A stretch of 64,000 bases of DNA from Hymenobacter sublimis (lineage in GTDB: Bacteria; Bacteroidota; Bacteroidia; Cytophagales; Hymenobacteraceae). The notes beneath the pieces were generated by a model. That model did no database searches. It was not told the origin of the DNA and saw only the letters and a program-made list of their open reading frames with translations. The stretch spans positions 1,797,501 to 1,861,500 of the forward strand of contig NZ_CP095848.1 in the NCBI RefSeq assembly GCF_023101345.1. Reading direction: 5' to 3'. A program made the position numbers and the translations under genes. This document shows positions 1 to 8,878 of this stretch, one piece after another. Position 1 is the first letter of the stretch. The number at the start of each line of letters is the position of its first letter.

Positions 1-104
1 CAGCGTACTTCTTCAAAGGTAAGGCTTTTGGCGCGTATGAAAGCAACACCACGCCCAGCGGTAAAGTTGCCGTTGGCATGACTGCCGAGCTTGTAAACCG
101 CTAG
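1..104 (+). CDS. C-terminal end of an unidentified protein (partial)
   Basis: An open frame runs from the left edge to a TAG at 102-104 and encodes about 33 residues ending in ...GMTAELVNR. The gene begins outside the window, so neither start nor family can be judged, and I do not recognise the tail. It converges on mrp with only 23 bases between the two stop codons, and no terminator hairpin lies between them. Confidence 0.5.
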   Translation, partial: AYFFKGKAFGAYESNTTPSGKVAVGMTAELVNR

Positions 105-127
105 CGGCTCGTAGCCTGGCAACTGCG

Positions 128-1231
128 CTACGACTGCATCTGCACCACCTTGGTGCGGGGCGCTACGGCGTTGCGGATGGATACCTGCCGGGCCAACTCC
201 TCGGCTAGCTGCTCGAACACGGCGGCGGCCGGCGAGCCATCCTGCAGAATGGCGGGCGTGCCTTGGTCACCGTTTTCGCGGATGCTCTGCACCAACGGAA
301 TGTGACCCAGCAGCGGTACTTCGTGCTTGGTGGCGAGCTGCTGGCCGCCGCCTTCCCCGAAGATAAAGTACTTGTTTTCGGGTAGTTCGGCGGGGGTAAA
401 CCAGGCCATATTCTCCACAATGCCCAGCACCGGCACGTTGATCTGGGGTAGGCGGAACATTTGCAGACCCTTCTCGGCGTCGGCCAGGGCTACTTTCTGG
501 GGCGTGGTCACGATGAGCGAGCCGGTAACGGGCACGGTCTGCACCATGGTCAAGTGAATGTCGGAGGTGCCGGGGGGCATGTCCAGGAGCAGGTAGTCCA
601 GCTCGCCCCACTCCACTTCCGTGATGAACTGCTTTAGGGCCGACGAGGCCATCGGGCCGCGCCACACAATAGCCGACTCCGCGGGGGCCAGGAACCCAAT
701 GCTCATCAGCTTCACGCCGTGGGCCTCTACCGGCTGAATCAGGTTGCGACCCTGCGCATTCTGGTACACGTGGGGCCGGGCCGCTTCCACGCCAAACATC
801 AGGGGCATGGAAGGGCCCGAAATATCGGCATCCACGAGGCCCACTTTGGCGCCGGTTTTGGCCAGGGCAATGGCCAGATTGGCCGTAACCGTGCTTTTGC
901 CCACCCCGCCCTTGCCCGAGGCAATGGCAATGATGTTCTTCACGCCGGGCAGTACATCCTGGTTCTGGCGCATGGTGGTCACGCGCGAGGTCATCACAAT
1001 CACCACCTCGGCCTCCGCGTCCACCATCGTGTGGATGGCCCGCTCGCAGGCGTCGTGAATGAGCTGCTTGAGGGGGCAGGCGGGGGTAGTCAGTACCACC
1101 GTGAACGAGACGCGGCGGCCGTCGATGACCACGTCCTCAATCATGTTGAGGGTCACGAGGTCTTTGCCCAGGTCGGGCTCCTCCACGTAGCTTAGGGCCT
1201 TAAGAACGGCTTCTGTGGTTATGGTTGCCAT
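128..1231 (-). CDS. mrp: Mrp/ApbC-type iron-sulfur cluster carrier ATPase
   Basis: This 367-residue cytosolic P-loop ATPase is expected to bind and transfer Fe-S clusters to apoproteins. Residues 1-90 form a MIP18 (DUF59) domain containing the CPLK motif (Cys52). A deviant Walker A, GKGGVGKS, lies at 106-113, and the Mrp signature VDADISGPS is near 133-141. The family's usual CxxC, which follows the GIVENM motif, is absent: residues 269-296 read GIVENMAWFTPAELPENKY and contain no cysteine. This form is, as I recall, common in Bacteroidota. The only cysteines are Cys52 and Cys62. The ATG at 1231 is preceded by a TAnnTTTG box at 1267-1274. Family assignment is secure. Confidence 0.95.
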   Translation of the reverse strand: MATITTEAVLKALSYVEEPDLGKDLVTLNMIEDVVIDGRRVSFTVVLTTPACPLKQLIHDACERAIHTMVDAEAEVVIVMTSRVTTMRQNQDVLPGVKNIIAIASGKGGVGKSTVTANLAIALAKTGAKVGLVDADISGPSMPLMFGVEAARPHVYQNAQGRNLIQPVEAHGVKLMSIGFLAPAESAIVWRGPMASSALKQFITEVEWGELDYLLLDMPPGTSDIHLTMVQTVPVTGSLIVTTPQKVALADAEKGLQMFRLPQINVPVLGIVENMAWFTPAELPENKYFIFGEGGGQQLATKHEVPLLGHIPLVQSIRENGDQGTPAILQDGSPAAAVFEQLAEELARQVSIRNAVAPRTKVVQMQS

Positions 1232-1266
1232 TATAAATCAGGGGAAGAAAGTGCGAAAGCAAAGCA

Positions 1267-1274
1267 CAAAGATA
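1267..1274 (-). promoter_or_regulatory. -7 box of the mrp promoter
   Basis: Read on the minus strand this is TATCTTTG, a perfect match to the Bacteroidota -7 element TAnnTTTG. It lies 35 bases before the mrp ATG, so the leader would be about 30 bases. No clear TTG -33 element is seen at the right distance. Confidence 0.5.
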
Positions 1275-1389
1275 ACCCGGAAACCGGGGCAGAAGTTGGG
1301 AAGTAGCGGGGAAGCTTGCGCATCATGCCCTAGCCCCAGGCAGTAGCCCGCCTTGATGCCGTACGGGTTACCCTTGAAGTGGGCGGAAG

Positions 1390-1417
1390 TTGGGAAGCTT
1401 CCTCACGACTACCTTTG
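1390..1417 (+). promoter_or_regulatory. dnaG promoter (TTG - N17 - TACCTTTG)
   Basis: TTG at 1390-1392 is followed after 17 bases by TACCTTTG at 1410-1417, matching both parts of the Bacteroidota promoter. If the final G is -4, transcription starts near 1421, only about four bases before the dnaG ATG, so the mRNA would be almost leaderless. Confidence 0.6.
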
Positions 1418-1424
1418 CAGATGT

Positions 1425-3503
1425 ATGGCGCGCATTCCGAAAGAAACTGTAGATCAAATCATCCACCACGCCGATATTGTGGAGGTAGTCGGCGACTTCG
1501 TGTCGCTGAAGCGCAAGGGCCAGAACATGTGGGCCTGCTGCCCCTTCCACCACGAAAAGTCGCCGAGCTTTTCGGTGGCCCCGGCCAAGGGCCTCTACAA
1601 ATGCTTCGGCTGCGGCAAGGCCGGCGGGGTAGTGCAGTTCATCATGGACATTGAGGGCACCAGCTACGTGGAGGCCCTGAAGTACCTGGCCAAAAAGTAC
1701 GGCATCGACGTTGAGGAGGAAGAAAAGACCCCCGAGCAGCAGCTGGCTCAAAACGAAAAGGACTCCCAGTTCATCGTTTCGAATTGGGCCAAGGACCATT
1801 ACCATAAGCTGCTGCTCAATACCGACGAGGGCCAGGGCATAGGAGGAAGCTACCTGCGCCAGCGCGGCCTCAACCAGACTACCATTAAAACCTTTGAGCT
1901 GGGCTACTCCCTCGACCAGTGGGACGACTTACTGAAGTCGGCCACGGCGGCGGGATTTGAGCAGAAGTACCTGGAAAAAACCGGCCTCGTAATCAAACGC
2001 GAGGACGACCAGGGCCAGGACACCGGCCGGCGCTACGACCGGTTCCGGGGCCGCGTGATGTTCCCGATTCACAACGTGTCGGGGCGCGTGATTGGGTTTG
2101 GGGCGCGCACACTCAAGCCCAACGACAAGACGGCCAAGTACCTAAACTCGCCGGAGTCGGAAATCTACCACAAGTCCGACGTGCTCTACGGCCTCTACCA
2201 GGCCCGGCAGGCCATCCGCACGGAGGAGCTGTGCTACCTGGTGGAAGGCTACCTGGATGTGCTGAGCTTGCACCAGGGGGGTATTAAGAACGTGGTGGCC
2301 TCATCGGGAACCTCACTGACGGATGGGCAAATCCGCCTCATTAAGCGCTACACCGACAACGTGACGGTGCTGTATGATGGCGACGCGGCCGGCATCCGGG
2401 CCTCCCTGCGCGGCATTGACATGCTGCTGGAAGGCGGCTTGAACGTGCGCGTGGTGCTGTTCCCCGACGGCGACGACCCGGATAGCTACATCCGTAAAGT
2501 TGGCGACCAGCGTTTCAAGGACCACTTGGAGCAGGCCAGCCAAGACTTTATTCAGTTCAAGACGGACTTAGTCAGCCGCGAGGCCGCCCAGGACCCGGTG
2601 AAGAAGGCCGAGGCCATTCGGGAGGTGCTGCAAAGCATTGGGAAAGTGCCCGACCCGATTAAGCGACAGGTGTTTCTGCAGCAAACTTCCCAGGCCTTCA
2701 GCATCGATGAGCAGGTGCTCATCACGGAGTACAACAAGCTGGTGCGCAACGCCTCGGGCAAGGCGGCGGGTGGTACTTCGAGCGGCGGCAGTGGGAGTGG
2801 GAGCGGGGCGCCTCAGGGCAGTACGCAGTCCGCGCCGGCTGCGCCTCGCCCGGCCCCGCGCCCCATGAGCCCGGAGGAGGAAGCCGAGGCCCTGATGTAC
2901 GGCGCCTCGCCCGAGGATCTGATGGGCGGGGGCGGCGACCTGCAAACCCTCACGAAGGAGGACCTGGAGCCCATTCCCGACGTGCTGGAACAGTGCGAGC
3001 GGGAGGTAGTGCGCCTACTGCTGCTGTACTCGCCCCAGCCCCTGGCTCCCGACGTGAGCGTGGCCCAGTACCTCCTGCAGCAGCTCGACGACACGCCCTT
3101 TAAAACCGGCATCTACGCCGATTTGCTGCACCTGTGCCGGGAGGAGCTACACCAGGGCCGCTGGCCCGAGGTGCGCACCCTCATCCAGCACGGTCGCTCC
3201 GATATCCGGGCCCTGGTGGCCGAACTGGCTACCGAAAAGTACGAGTTGAGCCCCAACTGGACCACCCACCAGATTTACGTGCCCCGGGAACTGGACCTAC
3301 TCCAAACCGCCTGCGACAATGCCATTCTGCGGTTTAACAAAGTGAACGTAGAGCGGGCCCTAGCGGAGCACATGGAAGCCCTGCGCCGCCCCATGGACGA
3401 GGCCGCCCTGGATGAGCATTTGACCAACATTCGCCTGCTTAAGCAGATGGATAATCAGCTGGCCAGTATGCTCGGAACCGTCATTCCACGTGCTGCGCTG
3501 TAA
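1425..3503 (+). CDS. dnaG: DNA primase
   Basis: This 692-residue primase makes RNA primers at the replication fork. The ATG at 1425 (MARIPKETVDQI) is chosen because the in-frame upstream extension carries no family sequence and would overlap the promoter box. An N-terminal CHC2 zinc finger is visible (CCPFHHEKSPSF, then KCFGCG). The TOPRIM core follows, with its Glu in LVEGYLDVL and the DxD in YDGDAAGIRAS. A Gly/Ser/Pro-rich linker near residues 440-485 separates the polymerase core from the C-terminal helicase-interaction region. Length is slightly above the usual 580-680 because of this linker. The gene stands alone, with mrp divergent on its left. Confidence 0.96.
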   Translation: MARIPKETVDQIIHHADIVEVVGDFVSLKRKGQNMWACCPFHHEKSPSFSVAPAKGLYKCFGCGKAGGVVQFIMDIEGTSYVEALKYLAKKYGIDVEEEEKTPEQQLAQNEKDSQFIVSNWAKDHYHKLLLNTDEGQGIGGSYLRQRGLNQTTIKTFELGYSLDQWDDLLKSATAAGFEQKYLEKTGLVIKREDDQGQDTGRRYDRFRGRVMFPIHNVSGRVIGFGARTLKPNDKTAKYLNSPESEIYHKSDVLYGLYQARQAIRTEELCYLVEGYLDVLSLHQGGIKNVVASSGTSLTDGQIRLIKRYTDNVTVLYDGDAAGIRASLRGIDMLLEGGLNVRVVLFPDGDDPDSYIRKVGDQRFKDHLEQASQDFIQFKTDLVSREAAQDPVKKAEAIREVLQSIGKVPDPIKRQVFLQQTSQAFSIDEQVLITEYNKLVRNASGKAAGGTSSGGSGSGSGAPQGSTQSAPAAPRPAPRPMSPEEEAEALMYGASPEDLMGGGGDLQTLTKEDLEPIPDVLEQCEREVVRLLLLYSPQPLAPDVSVAQYLLQQLDDTPFKTGIYADLLHLCREELHQGRWPEVRTLIQHGRSDIRALVAELATEKYELSPNWTTHQIYVPRELDLLQTACDNAILRFNKVNVERALAEHMEALRRPMDEAALDEHLTNIRLLKQMDNQLASMLGTVIPRAAL

Positions 3504-3731
3504 GCGTTGGGCAAGAAGGAGCATGGGTTAAGAAACTGTTCTCCCGAGTATTCCGCGCATCAAGCGGCAACGGAGGCCTTTGCTTTTAGTAACAAGGAGT
3601 TGTTAACAGGTGGCATGACGGCTTTACGTCATTCATAAATCCTAACTGTTCACTCGACCCAGCTTCCTCGTCGCCGCTTGAAGCACGGAATGTTCGGCAT
3701 AACAATTAAGCTGGCATAACCGCCCCTATGT

Positions 3732-3763
3732 TTGGCAGCCCCAACCCGCGGGGCGTACCTTTG
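3732..3763 (+). promoter_or_regulatory. Promoter of the K+ channel gene, abutting its start codon
   Basis: TTG at 3732-3734 is followed after 21 bases by TACCTTTG at 3756-3763, and the ATG at 3767 comes only three bases later. With the last G of the box at -4, the A of the ATG would be +1. This gives a fully leaderless transcript. Confidence 0.6.
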
Positions 3764-3766
3764 AGC

Positions 3767-4849
3767 ATGCCTGAATCTCTACCTCCACCGCTGCGCCCGA
3801 ATGCCCTGCGCTACGTGCGCGACATTTGGCACCGTTTCAATTTGAGCCGGTTTGTGGGGGCGCTGGTCCTCACGGCTTTCAGTTTTGCCGTGGGGGTAGT
3901 CGGCTTTATGTGGATTGAGAAATTCACCTTCGTCGATGCCTTCTACATGACCATGATAACCGTCTCGACGGTGGGCTTCGGGGAATTGCACCCGTTGTCG
4001 CCGGCCGGGCGGCTGTTTGTGTCGTTTTATATCTTCTTTAACCTCTTGATGCTGGCCTACTTGTTGTCGGTGCTTACCACCTACATCTTCGACGGGGGCC
4101 TGCAGACCATGTTTTCTATGCTGCGCAACGACCAGGCCATCCGCGGCTATGCGGGCCACGTTATCGTCTGTGGTTTTGGCCGCAACGGCCGCAAAGCCTA
4201 CCACGAGTTGCGCGCCAGCGGGGCCGATGTGGTAGTAGTGGAGCAGAATGAGGCCCTGCTAAAAGAAGATGCCGATTCCACCGGTCAAGCTATTCCGGCC
4301 GTGTTCGGCGACGCTACCCTGGACGAAACCCTGCGCGCCGCCGGCGTCGTGCGGGCCCGGGCCCTCATCACGGCCCTACCCAAGGATGCCGACAACGTAT
4401 TTGTGGCCCTTACCGCCCGCGAGCTAAGCCCCGATATTACCATCATTGCCCGGGCCAGCCTCAAAAGCTCGGAAACTAAGCTGCTGCGCGCCGGCGCCGA
4501 CTCAGTAGTAATGCCCGACGAAATCGGGGGCTCCCACATGGCCAACCTGATTACCCGACCCGAGGTAATCCGCTTTCTGGACATGATTTCGGGCCTGGGG
4601 CCCAACAAGCTGCGGCTGGAAGAGTTGCGCTCCGAGGAGTTGCGGCCGGAGTGGCGCGGGCGCAGCATTCGGGAGCTGGACATCCGCTCGCGCACCGGCG
4701 CCACCGTCATCGGGCTGAAGCACCAAGTGGGCGGCTTCACGGTAAGTCCGGCGGCCGATCTGGTGCCGGACCTCGGCGACGTGCTGCTGTTTCTGGGCAC
4801 CGACGCCCAGATTACCAGCCTGCTCGACCAGTTTCGGCAGGTAGGGTAG
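3767..4849 (+). CDS. Voltage-gated-like potassium channel with RCK (TrkA-N/TrkA-C) domains
   Basis: This 360-residue inner-membrane protein has two transmembrane helices (about 28-50 and 84-106) flanking a pore loop with the selectivity filter TVGFGE (68-73). A cytosolic RCK domain follows, with the nucleotide-binding motif CGFGRNG (135-141), and then a TrkA-C-like end. The Kch/MthK-like architecture predicts a K+ channel gated by ligand or nucleotide. The ATG at 3767 is preferred over an upstream TTG because the promoter box ends three bases before it. GLGPNKLRLEELRSEELRPE joins the two RCK halves. The gene is followed at 87 bases by a glycosyltransferase. Confidence 0.9.
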   Translation: MPESLPPPLRPNALRYVRDIWHRFNLSRFVGALVLTAFSFAVGVVGFMWIEKFTFVDAFYMTMITVSTVGFGELHPLSPAGRLFVSFYIFFNLLMLAYLLSVLTTYIFDGGLQTMFSMLRNDQAIRGYAGHVIVCGFGRNGRKAYHELRASGADVVVVEQNEALLKEDADSTGQAIPAVFGDATLDETLRAAGVVRARALITALPKDADNVFVALTARELSPDITIIARASLKSSETKLLRAGADSVVMPDEIGGSHMANLITRPEVIRFLDMISGLGPNKLRLEELRSEELRPEWRGRSIRELDIRSRTGATVIGLKHQVGGFTVSPAADLVPDLGDVLLFLGTDAQITSLLDQFRQVG

Positions 4850-4904
4850 GCCGTTTGCTGGCGGCGTACGGGGTAGCGGCCGGCGGTTCTCCGGCCTACC
4901 TTCG

Positions 4905-4912
4905 TAGCTTTG
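4905..4912 (+). promoter_or_regulatory. -7 box before the glycosyltransferase pair
   Basis: TAGCTTTG matches TAnnTTTG and lies 23 bases before the GTG start at 4936. No good TTG partner is seen 17-23 bases upstream, so this is a weaker call than the two preceding promoters. Confidence 0.35.
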
Positions 4913-4935
4913 CCGGCCCTAACTCACTCTTTCCC

Positions 4936-6162
4936 GTGCATATTCTTCAGCTCTGTCCGCGCGTTCCGTATCCGCCTACTGATGGTGGGGCCATTGCCAT
5001 GTACGATGTGACGGCGGGGTTGAGTCGGGCGGGGCATCAGGTAACCGTGCTGGCCCTGAACACGCCCAAGCACCACCAGCCCGCCGATGTGCTCGACCAC
5101 CTGGGGCCCAACGTGCGCCTTGTGCCCGTGGACGTGGATACGCGCCTTTCACCGGTAAAAGCCCTGCGCAACCTGCTGCTAAGTGAATTGCCCTACAACA
5201 TCGAGCGGTTCGTGAGTCCGGCCGTGGAGGCCCGCCTCCAGGAGCTGCTCCGCACCGAAGCCATTGACGTGGTGCAGGTGGAAGGTGGCCTGGTGTCGTG
5301 GTACGTAGATACGGTGAAACGGCTGGCCCCGGGTGTGCCGACGGTGCTGCGGGCCCATAACGTGGAGTACACCATCTGGCAGATGCTGGCCGAGCGCGAA
5401 GCCAACGTGCTCAAACGCCTGTACCTGACCCACCTAGCTAAACGACTGCGGCGCTTTGAGCACCGCACCCTGCCGCGCTTCGACGCCGTGGCCGCCATTA
5501 CCGAGCCCGACCAGCGCCGCTTGCGCCTGCTGGGCTGCCAGGAGCCAGTGGTGTTCGTGCCCGCCGGCGTCGACCTGAACCGGTTTCAGCGCAACCCCGC
5601 CGCCACACCCCGGCCGCGGACCCTATTTATGATCGGTTCCCTGGATTGGCTGCCTAACCAGGAAGGCGTCGACTGGTTTTTGCGGGAAGTATGGCCCAAG
5701 GCCCATGAGCTCTACCCCGAACTAGAACTACACATTGCCGGCAAGGAAACCCCGCCCCACATTCGTAACCTGAACTTGCCTGGCGTCACGATTCACGGCT
5801 TCGTGGAGTCGGCGGCGCAGTTTATGCAGGAGTACGAGGTCATGCTGGTGCCCTTGCTCAGTGGGGGCGGCATGCGCATAAAAATCATCGAGGGCATGGC
5901 CCTGGGCAAGTGCATCATCAGCACCGGATTGGGCTCCGAAGGTATTCACGTGCGCGACAACTTTGATATCGTGCTTTGCGACGAGCCCACCGAATGGCTG
6001 GAGCGCCTGGGCCGCTACTACCGCGGCGAGCTGGGCCAGCGGGCCATCGGGGAGGAAGCCGCTCGCACCATTGCTCGCCTCTACGACAACCGCCGGGTAG
6101 TGGAAAGCTTCCTCGACCTCTACACCATCCTGACGCCCCAGCCCCGTGCCGCCGCTCGTTGA
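4936..6162 (+). CDS. GT4-like (GT-B fold) glycosyltransferase
   Basis: The 408-residue protein starts at a GTG (VHILQLCPRVPYPPTDGGAIAM), a typical N-terminus for this group; the open frame continues upstream only by overlapping the channel gene. The GT-B N-domain begins with the Gly-rich DGGAIAM loop. The donor-site region near residue 319 reads EGMALGKCIIST, the EX7E-like motif of GT4 enzymes. It should transfer a sugar from a nucleotide donor, probably for surface polysaccharide; substrate is unknown. The last 17 bases overlap the next glycosyltransferase gene, so the two are probably co-transcribed. Confidence 0.87.
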   Translation: MHILQLCPRVPYPPTDGGAIAMYDVTAGLSRAGHQVTVLALNTPKHHQPADVLDHLGPNVRLVPVDVDTRLSPVKALRNLLLSELPYNIERFVSPAVEARLQELLRTEAIDVVQVEGGLVSWYVDTVKRLAPGVPTVLRAHNVEYTIWQMLAEREANVLKRLYLTHLAKRLRRFEHRTLPRFDAVAAITEPDQRRLRLLGCQEPVVFVPAGVDLNRFQRNPAATPRPRTLFMIGSLDWLPNQEGVDWFLREVWPKAHELYPELELHIAGKETPPHIRNLNLPGVTIHGFVESAAQFMQEYEVMLVPLLSGGGMRIKIIEGMALGKCIISTGLGSEGIHVRDNFDIVLCDEPTEWLERLGRYYRGELGQRAIGEEAARTIARLYDNRRVVESFLDLYTILTPQPRAAAR

Positions 6163-7351
6163 AATAGTAACGGCTGGGGCGCTGTGGGGCAGCCTGCTGC
6201 TGGTGGCGCATACCTACGTGCTGTTTCCGCTGCTGCTGGCCCGCCTGGCCCGGGGTCGCCACCAAAACCAGGAGGTGTACCCGCCCGGTAGCCCCGAACT
6301 GCCCCGCGTGGATGTGCTGCTGGCCGTGTACAACGAAGAGCAGGTAATAGAGGAGAAAATCCGCTCCACGTTTGCTACCACCTACCCGCTCGATAAGCTC
6401 ACCTTCTATATCGGCTCCGACAACTCCCAGGATCAGACCAATGCGCTGGTAACGAAGCTAATAGCTGAGTATCCGGGCCTGCAGTTTCGGCCATTCGGTC
6501 AACGCACCGGCAAGCCCGGCGTGATGGAAGCCCTGTCGGCCGAAGCTACCGCGCCGGTGCTGGTGCTCACCGATGCCAACGTGTTTTTTACCCCGGACAC
6601 GCTTTATCACCTGGTCAAGCACTTTCGTAACCCGCACATCGGGCAGGTAGGCGGCCACATCCTCAACCTCGACCACCGCCGCGACGGTATTTCTGGACAG
6701 GAAAAGGCTTACCTGGAGCGCGAAAACCAGATTAAGTATCAGGAAGGGGTAGTATGGGGCGCCATGATTGGGGCCTTTGGCGGGTGCTTTGCCGTGCGCC
6801 GAACCTGCTACCACCCGGCCCCGGCCTCCTTTATCGTCGATGACTTTTTCATCTCAATGGCCGTGCTCCAGGAGGGTTACCAGGCTATTAACGAGCTGGC
6901 GGCCGTTTGCCACGAAGACGTATCGGATAAGCTGCCGGAGGAGTTTCGGCGCAAAGCCCGTATTTCCACCGGCAACTTCCAGAACCTAGTCACGTTCCGC
7001 CGCCTGCTCTGGCCGCCTTGGCGCGGCGTGAGTTTCGCTTACTGGTCGCACAAGGTGCTGCGCTGGCTTACGCCGCTGTTGCTGTTGGTTATGGTGCTGG
7101 CTAACATGGTGTTGGTGGCCCGCGGGGCTGGGTGGTTTTATCAGCTGCTGCTGCTTGGGCAACTCGGCGCCCCGTTGCTACTGCTGCTGGATGGGGCCTT
7201 GCACCGCGTGGGCGTACACGCGCGGCTGCTGCGCTTCATTACTCACTTCTACAGCATGAATGCTGCCCTACTGCTCGGGCTTTGGCGCTTCCTGACGGGG
7301 GTGAAAACGACTGTCTGGGAGCCTACCCAACGGTTTCAGCACAAGCGGTGA
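6146..7351 (+). CDS. Membrane-anchored family 2 glycosyltransferase
   Basis: This 401-residue GT2 starts at a GTG inside the end of the preceding gene, a 17-base overlap suggesting translational coupling. An N-terminal helix (about 10-33) precedes the GT-A domain with VLLAVYNEE (58-66), the metal-site TDAN (142-145) and VDDFFISMAV. Three further hydrophobic helices fill the last 100 residues. The order resembles processive, membrane-embedded GT2 enzymes, but QxxRW is not clearly present, so the product may be a short glycan or a lipid-linked sugar. Function in exopolysaccharide or glycolipid synthesis together with the GT4-like enzyme is an inference. Confidence 0.87.
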   Translation: MPPLVEIVTAGALWGSLLLVAHTYVLFPLLLARLARGRHQNQEVYPPGSPELPRVDVLLAVYNEEQVIEEKIRSTFATTYPLDKLTFYIGSDNSQDQTNALVTKLIAEYPGLQFRPFGQRTGKPGVMEALSAEATAPVLVLTDANVFFTPDTLYHLVKHFRNPHIGQVGGHILNLDHRRDGISGQEKAYLERENQIKYQEGVVWGAMIGAFGGCFAVRRTCYHPAPASFIVDDFFISMAVLQEGYQAINELAAVCHEDVSDKLPEEFRRKARISTGNFQNLVTFRRLLWPPWRGVSFAYWSHKVLRWLTPLLLLVMVLANMVLVARGAGWFYQLLLLGQLGAPLLLLLDGALHRVGVHARLLRFITHFYSMNAALLLGLWRFLTGVKTTVWEPTQRFQHKR

Positions 7352-7459
7352 GGTAGGCCTTCGGAAGTAGGGCATGAACAAATCAGCTGTTATCTGGAGC
7401 AGCGCAAAGGACCTCTACTGGTAGGCAAGGCGAACAGTAAGTGCTTGTGAGTCACATAC

Positions 7460-7560
7460 GACCGTCATGCAGAGCAGAGCGAAGCATCTCGCGGGCTGAC
7501 GTCTGATTACTACTGCAACCTCCGCCTGTGAGATGCTTCGCTCTGCTCTGCATGACGGTC
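7460..7560. repeat. Hairpin repeat element (31-bp perfect inverted repeat)
   Basis: Arms 7460-7490 and 7530-7560 are perfect 31-base inverted complements around a 39-base loop. The arm carries the string GCGAAGCATCTC, also found in the element at 43344. A half-arm of the related type follows at about 7610-7650. No protein is encoded. The surrounding interval (7352-7702) holds nothing else I can identify. Confidence 0.85.
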
Positions 7561-7702
7561 TGTTGGGTTACTCTTAACAGCCCCTAGTATTTTATTACCA
7601 ATACAACGAAGCGGTAGCAGTTCTTTGCTGCGCTCAGGATGACGGGTAAATTCCAGTTACTTCTAACTTGCTGCTACTTATCATTTTATTACCTCGCGCG
7701 CT

Positions 7703-8515
7703 ATGAAAACCCTGCGGATTGCTATTTTGGGCTGCGGCAACATGGGCATGGCCTTCGCCAAATCCTTTTTACACTATAACCTCGTAGCCCGCGCTGACCT
7801 GTTGCTGCTGGGTCGCCACCAGGAGCACTGCCAGCGCCTGCTGGCCGCCCACCCCGGTCTGCCAACCAGCGAGCTAACCGCAACGGTGGGCACCTACGAC
7901 GTGGTGCTGGTCGCCGTGAAGCCCCAGGATTTTGGCAAGGTTGCCGAAGGATTGCGCCAGGTGCTGCGGCCCGAGCAAGTGGTCGTGTCCATTATGGCCG
8001 GCATCCCAATTGCGCGTCTGCAGCGGGAACTGGTCCACCAGCAGGTGCTGCGGGCCATGCCCAACACGCCGGCGCTGCTGGGCATGGGCATCACGGGGTT
8101 TTCGGCGGCCGCGGAGGTAGAGCGCAGCCGCCTGCACCAGGTAGAGAACCTGCTCAATGCCACCGGGCGCTCCATTTTCTTGGAAGATGAAAGCCTGCTG
8201 GATGCCGTGACGGCCGTGAGTGGGAGCGGGCCGGCCTACTTTTACTACATCGTGCAGGCCATGATGCGGGCGGGGCAGGAGCTAGGTTTCTCGGAATCAG
8301 TGGCCGGGCTGCTGGTTAAGCAAACCATGCTCGGGGCCTACCACCTGCTCAACACCTCCGACAAAACCCCCGACGAGCTGATTACCGCCGTGGCCTCTAA
8401 AGGCGGTACTACCGAGGCGGCCCTGCGCGAGTTCCGCGCCGGCGGCCTCGCCGAAACCCTCGCCGCCGGCATCAAAGCCGCCCAACACCGCGCCACCGAG
8501 CTGGCAAAGGAGTAG
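7703..8515 (+). CDS. proC: Pyrroline-5-carboxylate reductase
   Basis: The enzyme of 270 residues reduces 1-pyrroline-5-carboxylate to proline with NAD(P)H in the cytosol, the last step of proline synthesis. A Rossmann motif GCGNMG lies at residues 10-15. The middle reads VKPQDF and MPNTPALLGMG, and the C-terminal P5CR signature includes GSGPAYFY and ASKGGTTEAAL. Length matches the family. The ATG start with RIAILGCGNMG directly behind it is unambiguous. The gene sits between two repeat elements and has no partner on the same strand nearby, so it is probably monocistronic. Confidence 0.96.
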   Translation: MKTLRIAILGCGNMGMAFAKSFLHYNLVARADLLLLGRHQEHCQRLLAAHPGLPTSELTATVGTYDVVLVAVKPQDFGKVAEGLRQVLRPEQVVVSIMAGIPIARLQRELVHQQVLRAMPNTPALLGMGITGFSAAAEVERSRLHQVENLLNATGRSIFLEDESLLDAVTAVSGSGPAYFYYIVQAMMRAGQELGFSESVAGLLVKQTMLGAYHLLNTSDKTPDELITAVASKGGTTEAALREFRAGGLAETLAAGIKAAQHRATELAKE

Positions 8516-8545
8516 TGAGATGGTGAAATAGGGAAATGGTGAAGG

Positions 8546-8711
8546 GTGTGTCATGGCGAGGAGGCACGACGACGCCATCCTTCCTCTCTTTTGCCTAACG
8601 CCTACTAATATGACAAGCCCTTACTTCCAGCACGGATAGTAAGGGCTTGTCACATGTTAGTGAGTAGCACGTTGGTCAGGACGGATGGCTTCGTGCCTCG
8701 CCATGACACAC
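8546..8711. repeat. 166-bp nested inverted-repeat element, copy 1
   Basis: Outer arms at 8546-8580 and 8683-8711 are imperfect inverted complements (GTGTGTCATGGCGAGG against CCTCGCCATGACACAC). Inside lies a second, perfect 14-bp inverted repeat at 8611-8624 and 8639-8652. The segment 8664-8681 is the exact reverse complement of 29215-29232 in the second copy. Low-complexity strings of TTTCACCATTTCAC type follow at 8711-8770. No credible gene is present in 8516-8878. Confidence 0.75.
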
Positions 8712-8878
8712 TTCACTTAATCACTCTTTCACCATTTCACAATTTCCCCTTTCACAACTTCACCACTCGTAACTTCGCGGCGTTGTTGCTGGTTGTAGCA
8801 GCAACTTTGCGGGGCTCCCTGGTGCCTACACCTCCTGAATCCGCGAAATCCGAATAATCCGTTTAAACCCGTGATTCC

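Noticed and set aside
8654..8857. 67-codon plus-strand ORF
   Set aside because: It lies in the nested repeat element and its TTTCAC-rich tail; the product is a low-complexity FHNF string, so it is non-coding.
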